From Nothopassalora personata (lineage: Eukaryota > Ascomycota > Dothideomycetes > Mycosphaerellales > Mycosphaerellaceae): a DNA stretch of 64,000 bases. Location of the stretch: assembly GCA_033816765.1 (NCBI GenBank), contig CM066287.1:3658001-3722000 (forward strand). The letters run 5' to 3'. The notes beneath the pieces are model-generated. The model saw nothing but the letters and a program-made list of their open reading frames with translations. It ran no database searches and was not told where the DNA came from. Both the position numbers and the translations under genes were made by a program. Below, piece by piece: positions 53,210-63,738 of the stretch (positions within the stretch are counted from its first letter, which is position 1; each line of letters opens with the position of its first letter).

Positions 53210-54859
53210 ATGGCATCCCGTGTGCAGGACCAGACGGCCGTGGCCGCCAATGGCCTCTCCGCCCACCCCTTCACCTGCAACACCTGCCAGGTCGCGTTTC
53301 GCTCGTCAGATCTGCAACGAACACACATGCAATCCGACTGGCACCGATACAATCTCAAGCGACGTGTTGCCTCCCTTCCACCGCTGACCTCTGAGGTCTT
53401 CGCCGAGAAGGTGCTGGCCAACAAAGCTACTGCCGCCGCCACAGCTGCACGAGCCAGCTTTGAGCGCAGATGTGATGCCTGCGACAAGACATACTTCAGC
53501 GAGGGCGCCTATGTGAATCACTTGGGTAGCCAGAAACACCGCCTTCTCGCAGCTAGGCTATCCGCCAGAGGACGAGGCTTGGATGGGGCCGAGACCGATA
53601 GCATGGCAGACTCCACTTTCACGCTTGGCGAGACCCTCGAGAATGCCAGCACCGCAGCCAGCACCGCGAGCACAGTCAACGGTGACACCCATACAGATGA
53701 AGAGGAGGACGATGACGTGGAAGATGTTGTTGACCGGCTGAAGGAGACTGGCATTGGAGAGCAGTCTAGCAAAACACCATCGGCTAACCGTCATCAAAAC
53801 GGCTCACAACCTGAGGACGAGGATTACGAACACAAGGCAGATCTCGCCCAGTGTTTGTTCTGCAACTACGTCTCTCCGAGCCTCGATCTGAATGTCCACC
53901 ACATGTCTCGACAGCACAGTTTTTTCATCCCAGAGAAGGACTATCTCGTAGATTTGGCCGGCCTGATCAACTACCTGAGCGAGACCGTGACCGTACTTCA
54001 CCAGTGTCTACTGTGCCACAAGAATTTGCATACAACTCCCGGCGTACAGACCCATATGCGCGATAGAGGTCATTGTATGATTGCATACAGTACCGAAGAA
54101 GAGCAGATGGACGTTGGCGAGTTCTACGATTTCCGGTCTACATACTCGGACGAGGATACTGCCGGCGAAGACGATGAAGAGGAAGGTACTGGAGGTGTCA
54201 GTCTTGGAGCAAAGAGAGCGGTCAAGACCACGGTGGAGAACGGAAATGGAGAAGATGTGGACATGGACGAAGACGATGAAGGATGGGAGAGCGACAGTTC
54301 CCTCTCCTCCGTGCCAACGGACGAGATCACATCAGTGCCCGTTGACAAAGGCCACATGCACGAAAAGCTCGGCCTACACCGACACCACTCACGTACCGAT
54401 CCTCGACCACACAAGAACAGCGATGGCTATCACTCGCACGCGCACCACGGGTCCCATGCAGTATATTACGACGACTACGAACTACACCTGCCTTCAGGCC
54501 GCACTGCAGGTCACCGAAGTCTGAACCGCTATTTCAGACAGAATCTGCGCAACTATCCTTCTGCCGAAGAGCGTGCCGAACAACGCATGCTCGAGGAGGG
54601 CCACGATTCTGATGCTGACGACGAAAATACGGAAGATGCGCAGTCCGCGCGCGATCGTGCGCCACGTGGCCGGCAAGTCGTCAGTCGAGCGAACGGCGGC
54701 CTGGGCATGATTGGGGTGAGTGAAGCGAAGAAGCGTGAGATTAGAGCAGTGGAGAAACGCGACCTAAAGAAGCAGCAGAGGGCAGAGAACAGGTATCAGG
54801 CCGGCAATGAGAGGCGCGGCAATTTCCAGAAGCACTTCCGCGACCACCTCTTGCAGTAA
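53210..54859 (+). CDS. REI1: cytoplasmic 60S biogenesis factor REI1
   Basis: A single exon of 549 residues from ATG 53210. The C2H2 fingers are FTCNTCQVAFRSSDLQRTHM with QSDWHRYNLKRRVASLPPLT, CDACDKTYFSEGAYVNHLGS with QKHR, CLFCNYVSPSLDLNVHHMSR with QH, and CLLCHKNLHTTPGVQTHMRD with RGH. Acidic spacers separate them. The end is basic, with KKQQRAENRYQAGNERRGNF typical of the family. Rei1 acts late on the pre-60S particle in the cytoplasm. It probes the peptide exit tunnel and releases Arx1-Alb1. It is divergent from the CWC16 gene, with 314 bases between ATGs. Confidence 0.94.
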   Translation: MASRVQDQTAVAANGLSAHPFTCNTCQVAFRSSDLQRTHMQSDWHRYNLKRRVASLPPLTSEVFAEKVLANKATAAATAARASFERRCDACDKTYFSEGAYVNHLGSQKHRLLAARLSARGRGLDGAETDSMADSTFTLGETLENASTAASTASTVNGDTHTDEEEDDDVEDVVDRLKETGIGEQSSKTPSANRHQNGSQPEDEDYEHKADLAQCLFCNYVSPSLDLNVHHMSRQHSFFIPEKDYLVDLAGLINYLSETVTVLHQCLLCHKNLHTTPGVQTHMRDRGHCMIAYSTEEEQMDVGEFYDFRSTYSDEDTAGEDDEEEGTGGVSLGAKRAVKTTVENGNGEDVDMDEDDEGWESDSSLSSVPTDEITSVPVDKGHMHEKLGLHRHHSRTDPRPHKNSDGYHSHAHHGSHAVYYDDYELHLPSGRTAGHRSLNRYFRQNLRNYPSAEERAEQRMLEEGHDSDADDENTEDAQSARDRAPRGRQVVSRANGGLGMIGVSEAKKREIRAVEKRDLKKQQRAENRYQAGNERRGNFQKHFRDHLLQ

Positions 54860-55547
54860 TGTGTGGACTTGTAGGACGATGAGGATTGTGCCTGACTCTG
54901 CCATGTCATATGCGCAGATGTATCCAGATGGGTTAGCAAGATTAGACTACTGCAACTTCCATTGATACCGTCTCTGACGCTCGACACGTATGACCGAGCT
55001 AACGCAACGACTCCCAAGCGCCGCTCGAGCATGGGACGCGGCTACGTAGTCTCCACACACGAGTGTTCGACGCGAGTGTTTGCTGTACGCTGTGTGAATC
55101 CGTGGCGGGTCTAGCAAAAGTGCGTGTCGGGCGCATGAAAGGATGGTATCACGCGTGATGATGTATTGTGTGTGTGACGCTGGCCCACCCGTAAAAGACT
55201 AGTATAAAACCATAGCCAGGGACCATACCCTTCTGGTTATGACTCCCGCAGACTCTATCCCGACTCGATCTTCACAATCTCCTTTCGTCTGACAATCATC
55301 CACGTTGCACCAGCGAGACCGTAGACGTGCCTGTACTGTACTGTATTGTAAAGCCCAGGGCACGTGCACACGCTAGCGGGGTGGGGGGGGTTTTCCCGGC
55401 CGGCAGGCAAGCACGCGAACGTGAACCTTGAAAGCTGCAACTTCTTCCGTGAGGAATAACACACACACATACACACTTGCTTGAGGTGTTCAAAAAGCTC
55501 CCGGCAGCACTGACTTCTGATCGCACACCTTCGGACATTACATTACC
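54860..55547. other. REI1 3' flank and URI promoter
   Basis: TATAAAA at about 55203-55209, a CTGTACTGTACTGTATTGTA run near 55331-55350 and a G run (55381-55390) are visible. No gene supported. Confidence 0.5.
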
Positions 55548-57521
55548 ATGGACTTACTGCGGCTGGAGCAGCAGCGTCTGCTGCTGGAAAAGAATCTCAA
55601 GGACCTGCGGGCCTCTCTTAAGCAGTGGCAGACTTGGAGCGCAGAGTATGAGGGCTTCAAGGAGGAAATCCAGGCAACGTCTGAAGAACTCGACCTCGTC
55701 AGTATCAGTCAGACATACCCGGGAGAACTCGTCAACGAGAAAGAGATTCGCGATCTCGCCGGACTAAACTCGGATTCGCCACGTACTGCGAGCACCATTC
55801 TTGGCATGATCTCCAGACGCCAGGAGTACGTGCAACAGAATATTGATACCATTCAGCGACAGTTCTGGGATGCGGAAGCAAAGTTGGAGGAGCTCGACTT
55901 TGCCTCCTTCTCGGCAGCTCGCGAGGGAAGCAGCAGCAATCGATTGCCTCTTACCGAGATTCACGAAGAGCTAGACGACCAAGGCAATGTGATCTCGTCC
56001 AGTCTGTCTCGGCCGGAGGAATCTACTGCGAAGATCGTTGACTCTCTCCGCAGAGCTGGCGTTGCAGACAAGGACCTCGATGGCACCACTGCAGGCGCAG
56101 ATTCGGATGAGCCTATGGTGGAAGCAGTGCCTCCACGTCCAGCGATCATCAACGCTGACAAGCGCTTCAAAACAAGCACCGTTGTACCTTTGGAGAACGG
56201 ACATGGTCTCGATGGTCCGGATAGGCCCCCTATCCGCAAGAAGTCTGTCTCTTTCACCGCAGATACCAAACCACCGCCGACTTCACTACGTCAAGATTCA
56301 GAAGACGGCAAGAAGTCCGTTTCGTTCAACGACAAGGTTGCTGTCATGCCTGCAGCTCCTCCGCCAGATAGCCGCAGTGTATCCTTTTCAGCCAACGTCG
56401 AGGAGATCCCAGCAGAGCCGACAGCAATAGAATCCATGGCAGAATCTGATCCCGACCCACAAACCCAGACTGATCTGAGAAAGATGTTCAAGCCTGGCGA
56501 GAAGGTCTACGAATTCAACGACGACGAGGAGCTGGCCGAGACCCAAATAGTAATTCCGGAGGGTGAATCGGAAGAAGACGCCCGTCTTCGACGGGAGATG
56601 CTCGACTACCACCTGCATGAAGTCGGGCATGTCGTTGCGCAGATGGAGTTGGATGCCGACGACTACGACCTGGAAGCTGATGAGACAGCCTCCGCTTCGG
56701 ACTTCACGTCCTCAGATTATCACGACGAGGACACGCCGTATACAAGCGGCCTGTCGGAATCAGAGAACGAAAGCGAAGACGAATTTGGCCGCACAAAGAA
56801 GTCAGTCATCGGCGATGACTATCACAAGGAGATGCAAGAGCTGCAGCGTAGGTTGATAGGGAATCTGGGACCGGCGCCTAGCGACACGGATCTTACAGAG
56901 ATCGACGTGGAGCTCGACGCACAACACGTCCGGAAAGTCGTGATTCGTGAAAAGCGCAATTCTGTGTCAAGCATGAGCTCTGAAGGCGAGAAGAAGGCAG
57001 GAAGCAAAAAGCGTGTCAGCTTCGCCGAGGAGTTGGACGTCGCTGAGCCTTCTTCGAAAGCTGCTAAGATCGAGGGCGAGAGTGCCGAGCCACTCGCGGA
57101 TGGCGTTCTCGAGCGCACACCTGCCCACGCCGCCACTGTTCCACAGCCGCCCACACCCGCAAAAGCCTCGAGGTTCAGACGCGCGCGTTTTGTACCTGTC
57201 GCTTCCGATGTGGCTGAAGATGCGATGCATGACGAGCGACCCTCAGGACCTGCTGGCAAGATCATCGCGGACACTTTACTTGAGCGCAAGCCCACAGGAC
57301 GGAAGAATGTCGCAGCTCCATCTGGGGACGAGCCAAGCGACATCATGCAGCGACGAGAGCTCGCTGCCGAGTACTACAAACGACGCAACGACATGATCAG
57401 GCAGCAAGGTGGATTTAAGACTCCAGCAGATGAGGATGAAGAGGATCAGCTGATGGAGGAGCGTGATGGCAAGTTGAAGAAGGTCAGCAGGTTCAGGGCT
57501 GCGAGGATCAAGCCTTCATAG
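55548..57521 (+). CDS. unconventional prefoldin Bud27/URI homologue
   Basis: A single exon of 657 residues. Residues 1-130 form a prefoldin-alpha coiled coil (MDLLRLEQQRLLLEKNLKDL, MISRRQEYVQQNIDTIQRQF, LEELDFASFSA). The middle is acidic and disordered. Four KxVSF-type motifs occur: KKSVSFTAD, KKSVSFNDK, SRSVSFSAN and KKRVSFAEE. The C-terminus carries two SRFRRARF/SRFRAARI elements, the second at the end, as in the DUF3835 fungal family. Bud27/URI is a cochaperone that helps assemble RNA polymerases through Rpb5 and affects TOR-linked translation. The VSF motifs fit the RVxF docking rule for protein phosphatase 1, a known partner of human URI. Confidence 0.88.
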   Translation: MDLLRLEQQRLLLEKNLKDLRASLKQWQTWSAEYEGFKEEIQATSEELDLVSISQTYPGELVNEKEIRDLAGLNSDSPRTASTILGMISRRQEYVQQNIDTIQRQFWDAEAKLEELDFASFSAAREGSSSNRLPLTEIHEELDDQGNVISSSLSRPEESTAKIVDSLRRAGVADKDLDGTTAGADSDEPMVEAVPPRPAIINADKRFKTSTVVPLENGHGLDGPDRPPIRKKSVSFTADTKPPPTSLRQDSEDGKKSVSFNDKVAVMPAAPPPDSRSVSFSANVEEIPAEPTAIESMAESDPDPQTQTDLRKMFKPGEKVYEFNDDEELAETQIVIPEGESEEDARLRREMLDYHLHEVGHVVAQMELDADDYDLEADETASASDFTSSDYHDEDTPYTSGLSESENESEDEFGRTKKSVIGDDYHKEMQELQRRLIGNLGPAPSDTDLTEIDVELDAQHVRKVVIREKRNSVSSMSSEGEKKAGSKKRVSFAEELDVAEPSSKAAKIEGESAEPLADGVLERTPAHAATVPQPPTPAKASRFRRARFVPVASDVAEDAMHDERPSGPAGKIIADTLLERKPTGRKNVAAPSGDEPSDIMQRRELAAEYYKRRNDMIRQQGGFKTPADEDEEDQLMEERDGKLKKVSRFRAARIKPS

Positions 57522-57932
57522 AGAGCATTGCATTGCTATCGACAGATCAGTTAGGGAATCACTAGCGCGCTTCTGAGGTGATATTGGTTTCTTGCCAAGC
57601 TAAGGGACTGTTCTACAGATGAAGCAGCTGCTTTTCGTGCTGTTCGCATCTTACAAGCGGTCCAAAAGAGAAATGGGGTCTCTGGCGCGACGTCCTACTT
57701 TTCCGTGGACTGTCATGATTGAATAGCCTCAGACAAGCTTCGCCAGCCTTGAGAATGCATGTGGTCTTGGTGTGCTGTGGCACCTGGCCGTGTAACGGTA
57801 TTGATACAGTCTAATCTATAGACGAAAGAGCAACTTTCCCGATCCTATTTTCTCGCCCAACGCCACGCTAAATCCAGGGTATCATCATCTTCGTAATCGT
57901 ACCAAATCCGTGCCTTTTACGCTCCCTGTATC
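57522..57932. other. convergent 3' flanks of URI and TFB3
   Basis: No additional feature seen. Confidence 0.5.
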
Positions 57933-59093
57933 TCAGAAGGAGTCCTCCATCTTGACATCACTCGCAGCAATTGCAGCCTTTACTGTGTCAACCGCTGCAT
58001 GCTGCGTAATCCTGTCCCGCTCTGTCTTCTCATCCGCAATCATGACACCCAGTCCGCTGAATGCTTCATACAGCGCCCGGCTCGTGAAGGATGATACGTC
58101 GTATCCACCCGCTCCGATCACGGCTTCCTTCTTCGCGTCTCGTAGAACATCCCACACGTACTCGTCCTGCAGGGCATAGTATCGGTGCTCGAAGCTCAAG
58201 CCGCCAAAGGGATCTAGCGGTGCTTCTGGCGCGGGTTTGACTTTGGCTTTCAGGCCTTTGATGACGAGATTGCTGCTACCATTTCTGGCGTCGGCGGCTT
58301 GGAGGGCTGCCTGGCGTTCGGCAGCTGCTTGACGGTTCATGCGCTTTTTCAATGCAACTCCTTGTCCCTCTTTGGCGATCTTTACCGGGTCTTGTCCGCT
58401 CTCCAATCGTCGGAGTATATCCTTTTTGTTGGCTGCTGCTTCGCGCTTCTCTTCGGCCTCTTCCCTGCGTGCTGCTTCACGCCGCTGCTTGGCTTTCTCA
58501 CGCTCTGCTTTTTGTAGGGCCGAGTACGACATGCTCTCCTGCTGGGCTAGACTTGCATTTTCGGCAATCTCGTTCTTGTGGGCATCCTCATACGCTTTGA
58601 ACTTTCTCTCTGTGACTTCCAGGTCGATGTTGTTGATCAGGTTGAATGTAATGTCCTCGACTTCATTCAGGTAGTCGTTGTAGTCTCGTAGGCTTTCAAA
58701 TTCGTCCTCCCTCCGGTTGAAGACTGCCGCCACCTTCTTCCGGATGTCGACCTCGCGCTCGACCTTGATGTCTTCGAATGTCTGCTGCCGGAAGCGATTC
58801 TTGCGGAGCGTCTCGCCGCAGCCTTTGATGGGACACTGGGCCGGGCCGTGGGAGAAGATGCGGTCGACGCAGGACTCGCACATCTTGTGGTAGCACGACG
58901 GGTTGACGAGGAAGCGCATGTTGCGCTTCATGTACGTGGTGGACTTGCATACGGGGCAGACTTCTGTGGGCGGAGTTGGGTCAGCGGCGATGTTTGTGTT
59001 GGCGATGGCCATATCTCGAAAGTGGATGTGCAGCTCACCATCTTGTCCCTCTGGCCGCGCCGGCGACGCCTTGGGTTGGGCCAGGCGCGACAT
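57933..59093 (-). CDS. TFB3: TFIIH/CAK subunit Tfb3 (MAT1)
   Basis: A single exon of 386 residues from ATG 59093 (MSRLAQPKASP); the open frame upstream begins with GTG. The RING C3HC4 finger is CPVCKSTTYMKRNMRFLVNP, CYHKMCESCVDRIF and CPIKGC. It is followed by LRKNRFRQQTFEDIKVEREV and DIRKKVAAVFNRREDEFESL, RDYNDYLNEVEDITFNLINN, diagnostic of MAT1. A coiled coil then follows (KAEREKAKQRREAARREEAE). The C-terminal region contains PLDPFGGLSFEHRYYAL. Tfb3 bridges the Cdk7-type kinase module to core TFIIH for transcription initiation and repair. It is divergent from TIM17, 303 bases apart. Confidence 0.95.
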   Translation of the reverse strand: MSRLAQPKASPARPEGQDGELHIHFRDMAIANTNIAADPTPPTEVCPVCKSTTYMKRNMRFLVNPSCYHKMCESCVDRIFSHGPAQCPIKGCGETLRKNRFRQQTFEDIKVEREVDIRKKVAAVFNRREDEFESLRDYNDYLNEVEDITFNLINNIDLEVTERKFKAYEDAHKNEIAENASLAQQESMSYSALQKAEREKAKQRREAARREEAEEKREAAANKKDILRRLESGQDPVKIAKEGQGVALKKRMNRQAAAERQAALQAADARNGSSNLVIKGLKAKVKPAPEAPLDPFGGLSFEHRYYALQDEYVWDVLRDAKKEAVIGAGGYDVSSFTSRALYEAFSGLGVMIADEKTERDRITQHAAVDTVKAAIAASDVKMEDSF

Positions 59094-59396
59094 TATTGTG
59101 CGTGTGTGGGAGCTGCTGAAGAGAACAAAGCAGCTCTTAGGAAAGTCGCGTGCATATGTGCATGTTGCCTCTGACACGGCCGAGTTGCTCCGATGGGTCG
59201 CGTCAAGCGATCGTCACCTAGCAAATCTTTCGACCATTCACTCCCTTCGCCGCATCATCTACATACACGCCATTACAGTAGTCCTTCTGGTCCAGCGTGT
59301 CCACCCTCTGCTACAGCGACTCACGATATCACTCTTCCCGCCAACCGAGATACACCTCCGATCCTTCATACACTTTCGTAGCGAACACTTTGCGCC
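59094..59396. promoter_or_regulatory. shared divergent promoter, TFB3 / TIM17
   Basis: 303 bases separate the ATGs. No motif assigned. Confidence 0.4.
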
Positions 59397-60018
59397 ATGG
59401 GCGAACGAGGACATGGACTGGACCACTCAAGAGATCCGTGCCCATGGGTTGCGCTCTCGGATTTCGGAGGAGCCTTCTGTATGGGTGTATGTCGCTGCAC
59501 ATCTGTCCCACAGCACACACACAACTGACTGGAGCGCAGGCGATAGGAGGAGCAGTGTGGCACGGAGTAAAAGGGTTCAGGAATAGCCCTTACGGTGAAC
59601 GACGGATAGGAGGTACGGCAAGATCTAGTCAAGGACATGGGAAACTGCCAGGCTAACAACAGACGCAGCCATCACAGCCATAAAAGCACGCGCACCCGTA
59701 CTCGGCGGCAACTTCGGCGTTTGGGGCGGCATGTTCAGCACATTCGACTGCGCAGTAAAAGGCGTCCGCAAGAAGGAGGATCCATGGAACGCTATCATCG
59801 CAGGTTTCTTCACAGGAGGTGCACTAGCAGTACGAGGAGGACCCCGCGCGATACGGAACGGTGCCATCGGATGCGCCATCCTCCTCGCAGTCATCGAAGG
59901 CGTCGGCATTGGGTTTCAGAGAATGATGGCAGAGAACACCAAACTCGAGCTGCCTCCTCCTCCGCCGAACAGCACTGCCAGTGCGGCAGGAAGCGAAGGA
60001 CGATTAGCAGCGGCTTGA
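59397..60018 (+). CDS. TIM17: mitochondrial inner-membrane translocase subunit Tim17
   Basis: Three exons (59397-59486, 59540-59612, 59669-60018) give 170 residues; introns are 53 and 56 bases. The joins are seamless: [20 protein letters not shown] and [20 protein letters not shown]. The rest reads [40 protein letters not shown] and [20 protein letters not shown]. Four transmembrane segments with GxxxG-type packing are expected. Tim17 is a core channel-forming subunit of the TIM23 presequence translocase. The N-terminus has the acidic DHSRDP motif that gates import. The tail is Pro/Ala-rich. Confidence 0.96.
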
Positions 60019-61058
60019 CTGCCACCTCTCGCTGTTCGTGCTCTAGAAATGTCGGAGTTGGGCTTGATTTGCGCTTGAAAGGACGACAGTCAGGACCGCG
60101 ACTTAGCACACACCAGTCGTCCATCGGAGGCGGCAAAGAGTCGCAGTCATTTCGGATCTTGGTGGGGAAGATTTATAGAAAGGAACAGGCGAGGCGTTAT
60201 TAAACAGGAAGTCGGGGCTAGGATGATTCTCCTCCCCATGGAAGTGCGCAGCGTTCAGCATTTGCATGAGGAGTACGAACGGCTGTACGATTTACGGACT
60301 CGACACTACACTCTACTACCTTTTTCGAATCCAGCGACGGCATGTAACATTGTCGCCCGGATTCGCTGTATTATGCAAAGAGCGACGTTCTTGTTGAAGT
60401 GTACATAACCTGATAGATATGGCGAGGGGGTTGCCACTCGATGCAATGTATCAACAATCCGGTGGATCAAACCATGAAAGGAGCTGCACCGTAGAAATTC
60501 TTGTCGCAAACGTACGAACGGTTTCCTGGGCTGATTCACTTAGCCACATGCTGTGTTCTGCCTGAGATTAGTGGCCCCTTCGTCTTGCTTTACCTGCTTC
60601 AGGTTGCAGCCCTTTCAGTCAGATGCTCGAACCCCCACATGCAATTGTCGAATGGCCGCTTACCACCGACGCGAAAAGCTGACTGCGAAGAGTCTGCTCA
60701 TTCTGGTTCACGGCAGATCTTTAGTGGCTCCTTGGTCAACGTGCAATGCTGCTACGAAAGGTGCCCTAAAACTTCAACAATACAGATTGTACATCTGTTT
60801 GCTGCATAAGTCGTTCTGTTTTTTGCGCAGCAGGACCTGTACTCCAGAGCTTGAATATGGCCAGGATAACAGAGCTTCTGTTTGCTCTTTGCCCGATGGT
60901 CCTACATTCAGATGAAGTTTTGCCTTTACCACCACAAGTAGATCGAAGCTCCGATGCAAACAGAGTGCCTTTACCACCTGTCGGACGCCATCTGAATCCG
61001 CCGACATTATGTACTCTCACCATTCTAGTCAAGTAGCAATTGACCCCTGATACGCCTG
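60019..61058. other. intergenic region after TIM17
   Basis: About 1 kb with only short overlapping frames on both strands; nothing supported. Confidence 0.5.
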
Positions 61059-61382
61059 ATGGACATTGTCAAAGCACCCAGAACCTCATTCAGCAAAGAG
61101 CATTCCATGCATGAGGAGGTCTGGAATAGCGATTTGGCCATTGATGGATGGCGCGCCGCACTTAGTCAATCCCATGGGCTGGCTATGGCAGCGCTTCGAG
61201 ACTATGTCAATGCCCTTGAGACAGAAGCGGGAAAATTGAGGGCATTCCTGGCCGCTAGCGGATCCTTGCGACTGCTGCAGGCGTCGATGGGCAACGTCGC
61301 AGCGATGAAGGGTGATGTATGCGTGCAGGTGCAGCAGCGTTGGGCGTACGAGGAAATGCTGCGGCGTTTGAGTGACCAGTAG
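61059..61382 (+). CDS. possible small helical protein, 107 residues
   Basis: An uninterrupted ATG-to-stop frame without a recognised domain. It reads MDIVKAPRTSFSKEHSMHEE and then an Ala/Leu-rich likely helix (LAMAALRDYVNALETEAGKL, RAFLAASGSLRLLQASMGNV) ending RWAYEEMLRRLSDQ. The composition looks coding, but there is no intron, homologue or promoter sign to confirm it. A longer open frame on the other strand (61601-61086) overlaps but begins at TTG and has random composition. Confidence 0.3.
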   Translation: MDIVKAPRTSFSKEHSMHEEVWNSDLAIDGWRAALSQSHGLAMAALRDYVNALETEAGKLRAFLAASGSLRLLQASMGNVAAMKGDVCVQVQQRWAYEEMLRRLSDQ

Positions 61383-61960
61383 CCAAAAGTACGATCCCAA
61401 GCTCTCGTTCAACCTCGTATTCATGAGAAGTATATCGTAAAGTATGGGAATGTCAGTAATGCTCTGAGTCTCCTCTGAGGAGTCGACAGTTGATGGATGG
61501 CCGCTGGCAGCAACCTCTCCAACAAAAATCGTGTCTGCATACGTGTGACACCATCCAGCGAATGTGTCTGAGCTCAGCTTCGTCTTGAAGGACCTACGCA
61601 ATACGTCAAATACAAGTCTTCGATAGCCGTCCGATCATTCTTCACGCGAAGCATATTCGTCTCTTTCGACCTGCGAAATCACGTGAAATCAAGGCAGGAG
61701 ATACAAGGACGTCGTTTCGATCTCTCGCGCTCACAGATCTGCAGTGAAGGGATCTGATGTCGACTCGGCGCCATGGATAGGTACACTTCGTCACAAGAGC
61801 GCGATGTCGAGCGAGGAAAGAAACGAACAGCGGGGACGAAATGTGGTCTCGCGGATGCGACACGTGCGTGCCGACTCCCGCACCGAAAGGTTTTGTCCCG
61901 ACTGGCCCGCATCGTCCTTCCTCCAACACCAACACAGCACCATGTGAACAAACTCCCGCT
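61383..61960. other. MRS6 promoter region
   Basis: No gene recognised. CCAACACCAACACAGCACCATG-like A/C-rich leader sequence precedes the MRS6 start. Confidence 0.45.
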
Positions 61961-63738
61961 ATGGAGTCCCTCAGCGATACCAACTGGGATGTGGTCATCT
62001 CAGGCACCGGCTTGCCGCAGTCGCTGCTGGCGCTGTACGTGCATCTGTCTTTTGCGTTTTGAGGCTCAGGCTAACTAACGCAAAGTCCAACTTGAAGCTC
62101 TCTCTCCCGCTCCGGCAAGAAGATCCTGCATGTGGACCGCAATGACTACTACGGCGGCGACGAAGCGGCTCTGAGTCTATCTGAAGCTGAGGCATGGGCA
62201 CAAAAGCATGAAGCCGAGCAGGAAGATGAGAAGACAACTTTCAGCCATGCGACAGTGAGCAAGCCTGTAGAGGATGAAACGTCTTCAACCACAACGCTAG
62301 GCCCTGCTCGAGCATACTCACTGGCACTGGCCCCTCACCTGCTGTACACGCGATCAGCGCTATTGCCTGCGATGGTCTCATCGAGGACACACAGCCAGCT
62401 CGAGTTTCAGGCGGTCGGATCATGGTTCATCCTCAACCAAGCTGCAGACGATCCTGGCTCTCGAACAAAGCTGACAAGAGTGCCTGGAGGTCGAGAAGAC
62501 GTTTTCCAAGACAAGACTCTGGACCTCAAAGCCAAGCGCTCACTCATGAAGTTCCTGCGCTTCGTTGTCAGTTATGAGGAGCAGCAGGACACCTGGCAGG
62601 AGGATCGATCGAAAGAATTCTTGGCCTTCCTGCAGGATAAGTTCGGCTTGCCGTCATCCTCACATCCACCCATCATAGCTCTCACGTTGAGTGATCGACC
62701 CATGCAGAGCATCAGTGTGGAATATGCTCTGCCTAGAGTCGCACGCCACCTCACCAGTATAGGCATGTTCGGACCTGGGTTTGGCGCACTGCTTCCAAAG
62801 TGGGGAGGTCTCTCCGAGATCGCTCAAGTTGCCTGTCGTGCCTGTGCTGTGGGAGGTGGCGTCTACGTGTTGGGTCGCGGCATCACTGATGTGCAGCCAG
62901 ATGATGACTTCAGCCTTTGCGTGGAGCTCAGTGACGGGCAGAAGGTCACAACCAAGTGGCTCGCCGGCTTACAGCAGGATCTCCCAGGTACCGCGCCAGG
63001 CACAGAAGAGGGCATTCCACGGACGAAGACTTCCACCATCATCGCGGTGGTGTCTTCAACCCTGGAATCTTTGTTCTCTCGAACGTCCGAAGGCGGCGTT
63101 GTACCAGCGGGTGCTGTGGTGATGGTTCAGCCAACTGACGAGACTTCGTCAACGATACACATCTTCGTACACTCCAGCGAGTCAGGCGAGTGCCCGTCAG
63201 GACAATGTGAGTATCTCATCTTTCCACATCAGTTCATCCACAATGCCCCGTCTGCACGAAATGATGATCAAACTTATGAATACTTATCTACATTGCCTGA
63301 ATCGCATTGAAGAAAAAACATCTCTGACAACCTGAAATCACCGTCCCAGCTATGCTCGCATCCACACTTGATCTCAGCTCGGCGCATTGACTAACTTGTG
63401 TCGCAGGTGTACTATATGCATCTTGTGCTGAACCAGCAGCCAGTGGCATCCAGCGCCTCCAACAGGCTATCAACCAGCTTCTGAAAAGCGGCGACGAACC
63501 GAATGCACCACAAGTTCTCTGGAGTTTACGATATCAACGTAACGTCCCTGCACCTTCCTTATCTGCGACACAACGTACCGGCCCTGTGATCACGCTGCAG
63601 CAGCTTTCCAACGATCTTGCCATGGAGGATGCAGTTCTCGTAGGAGTCAAGGCGGCGTGGCAGCAGATCACAGGATCAGATGGCGATGGCTATCTGAAGT
63701 TCGAGGCTAGAGAAGGCCAAGAAGACGAGGAGTCGTAA
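61961..63738 (+). CDS. MRS6: Rab escort protein (Mrs6/REP)
   Basis: Three exons (61961-62034, 62098-63206, 63407-63738) encode 504 residues. Introns are 63 bases (CTAACTAAC branch) and 200 bases (GACTAAC). The FAD/GDI-type nucleotide fold starts the protein: WDVVISGTGLPQSLLALSLS, then RSGKKILHVDRNDYYGGDEA. GTGLPxS is the REP version of the dinucleotide loop. GDI-family blocks follow: KRSLMKFLRFVVSYEEQ, YALPRVARHLTSIGMFGPGF and ACRACAVGGGVYVLGRGITD. REP presents newly made Rab GTPases to geranylgeranyl transferase II and delivers them to membranes. An insert near residues 60-85 is Glu/Thr-rich, as in other fungal REPs. Confidence 0.93.

Noticed and set aside
61086..61601. 171-codon minus-strand frame overlapping the small plus-strand ORF
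   Set aside because: TTG start and random composition; it is the antisense shadow of 61059-61382 plus flank.
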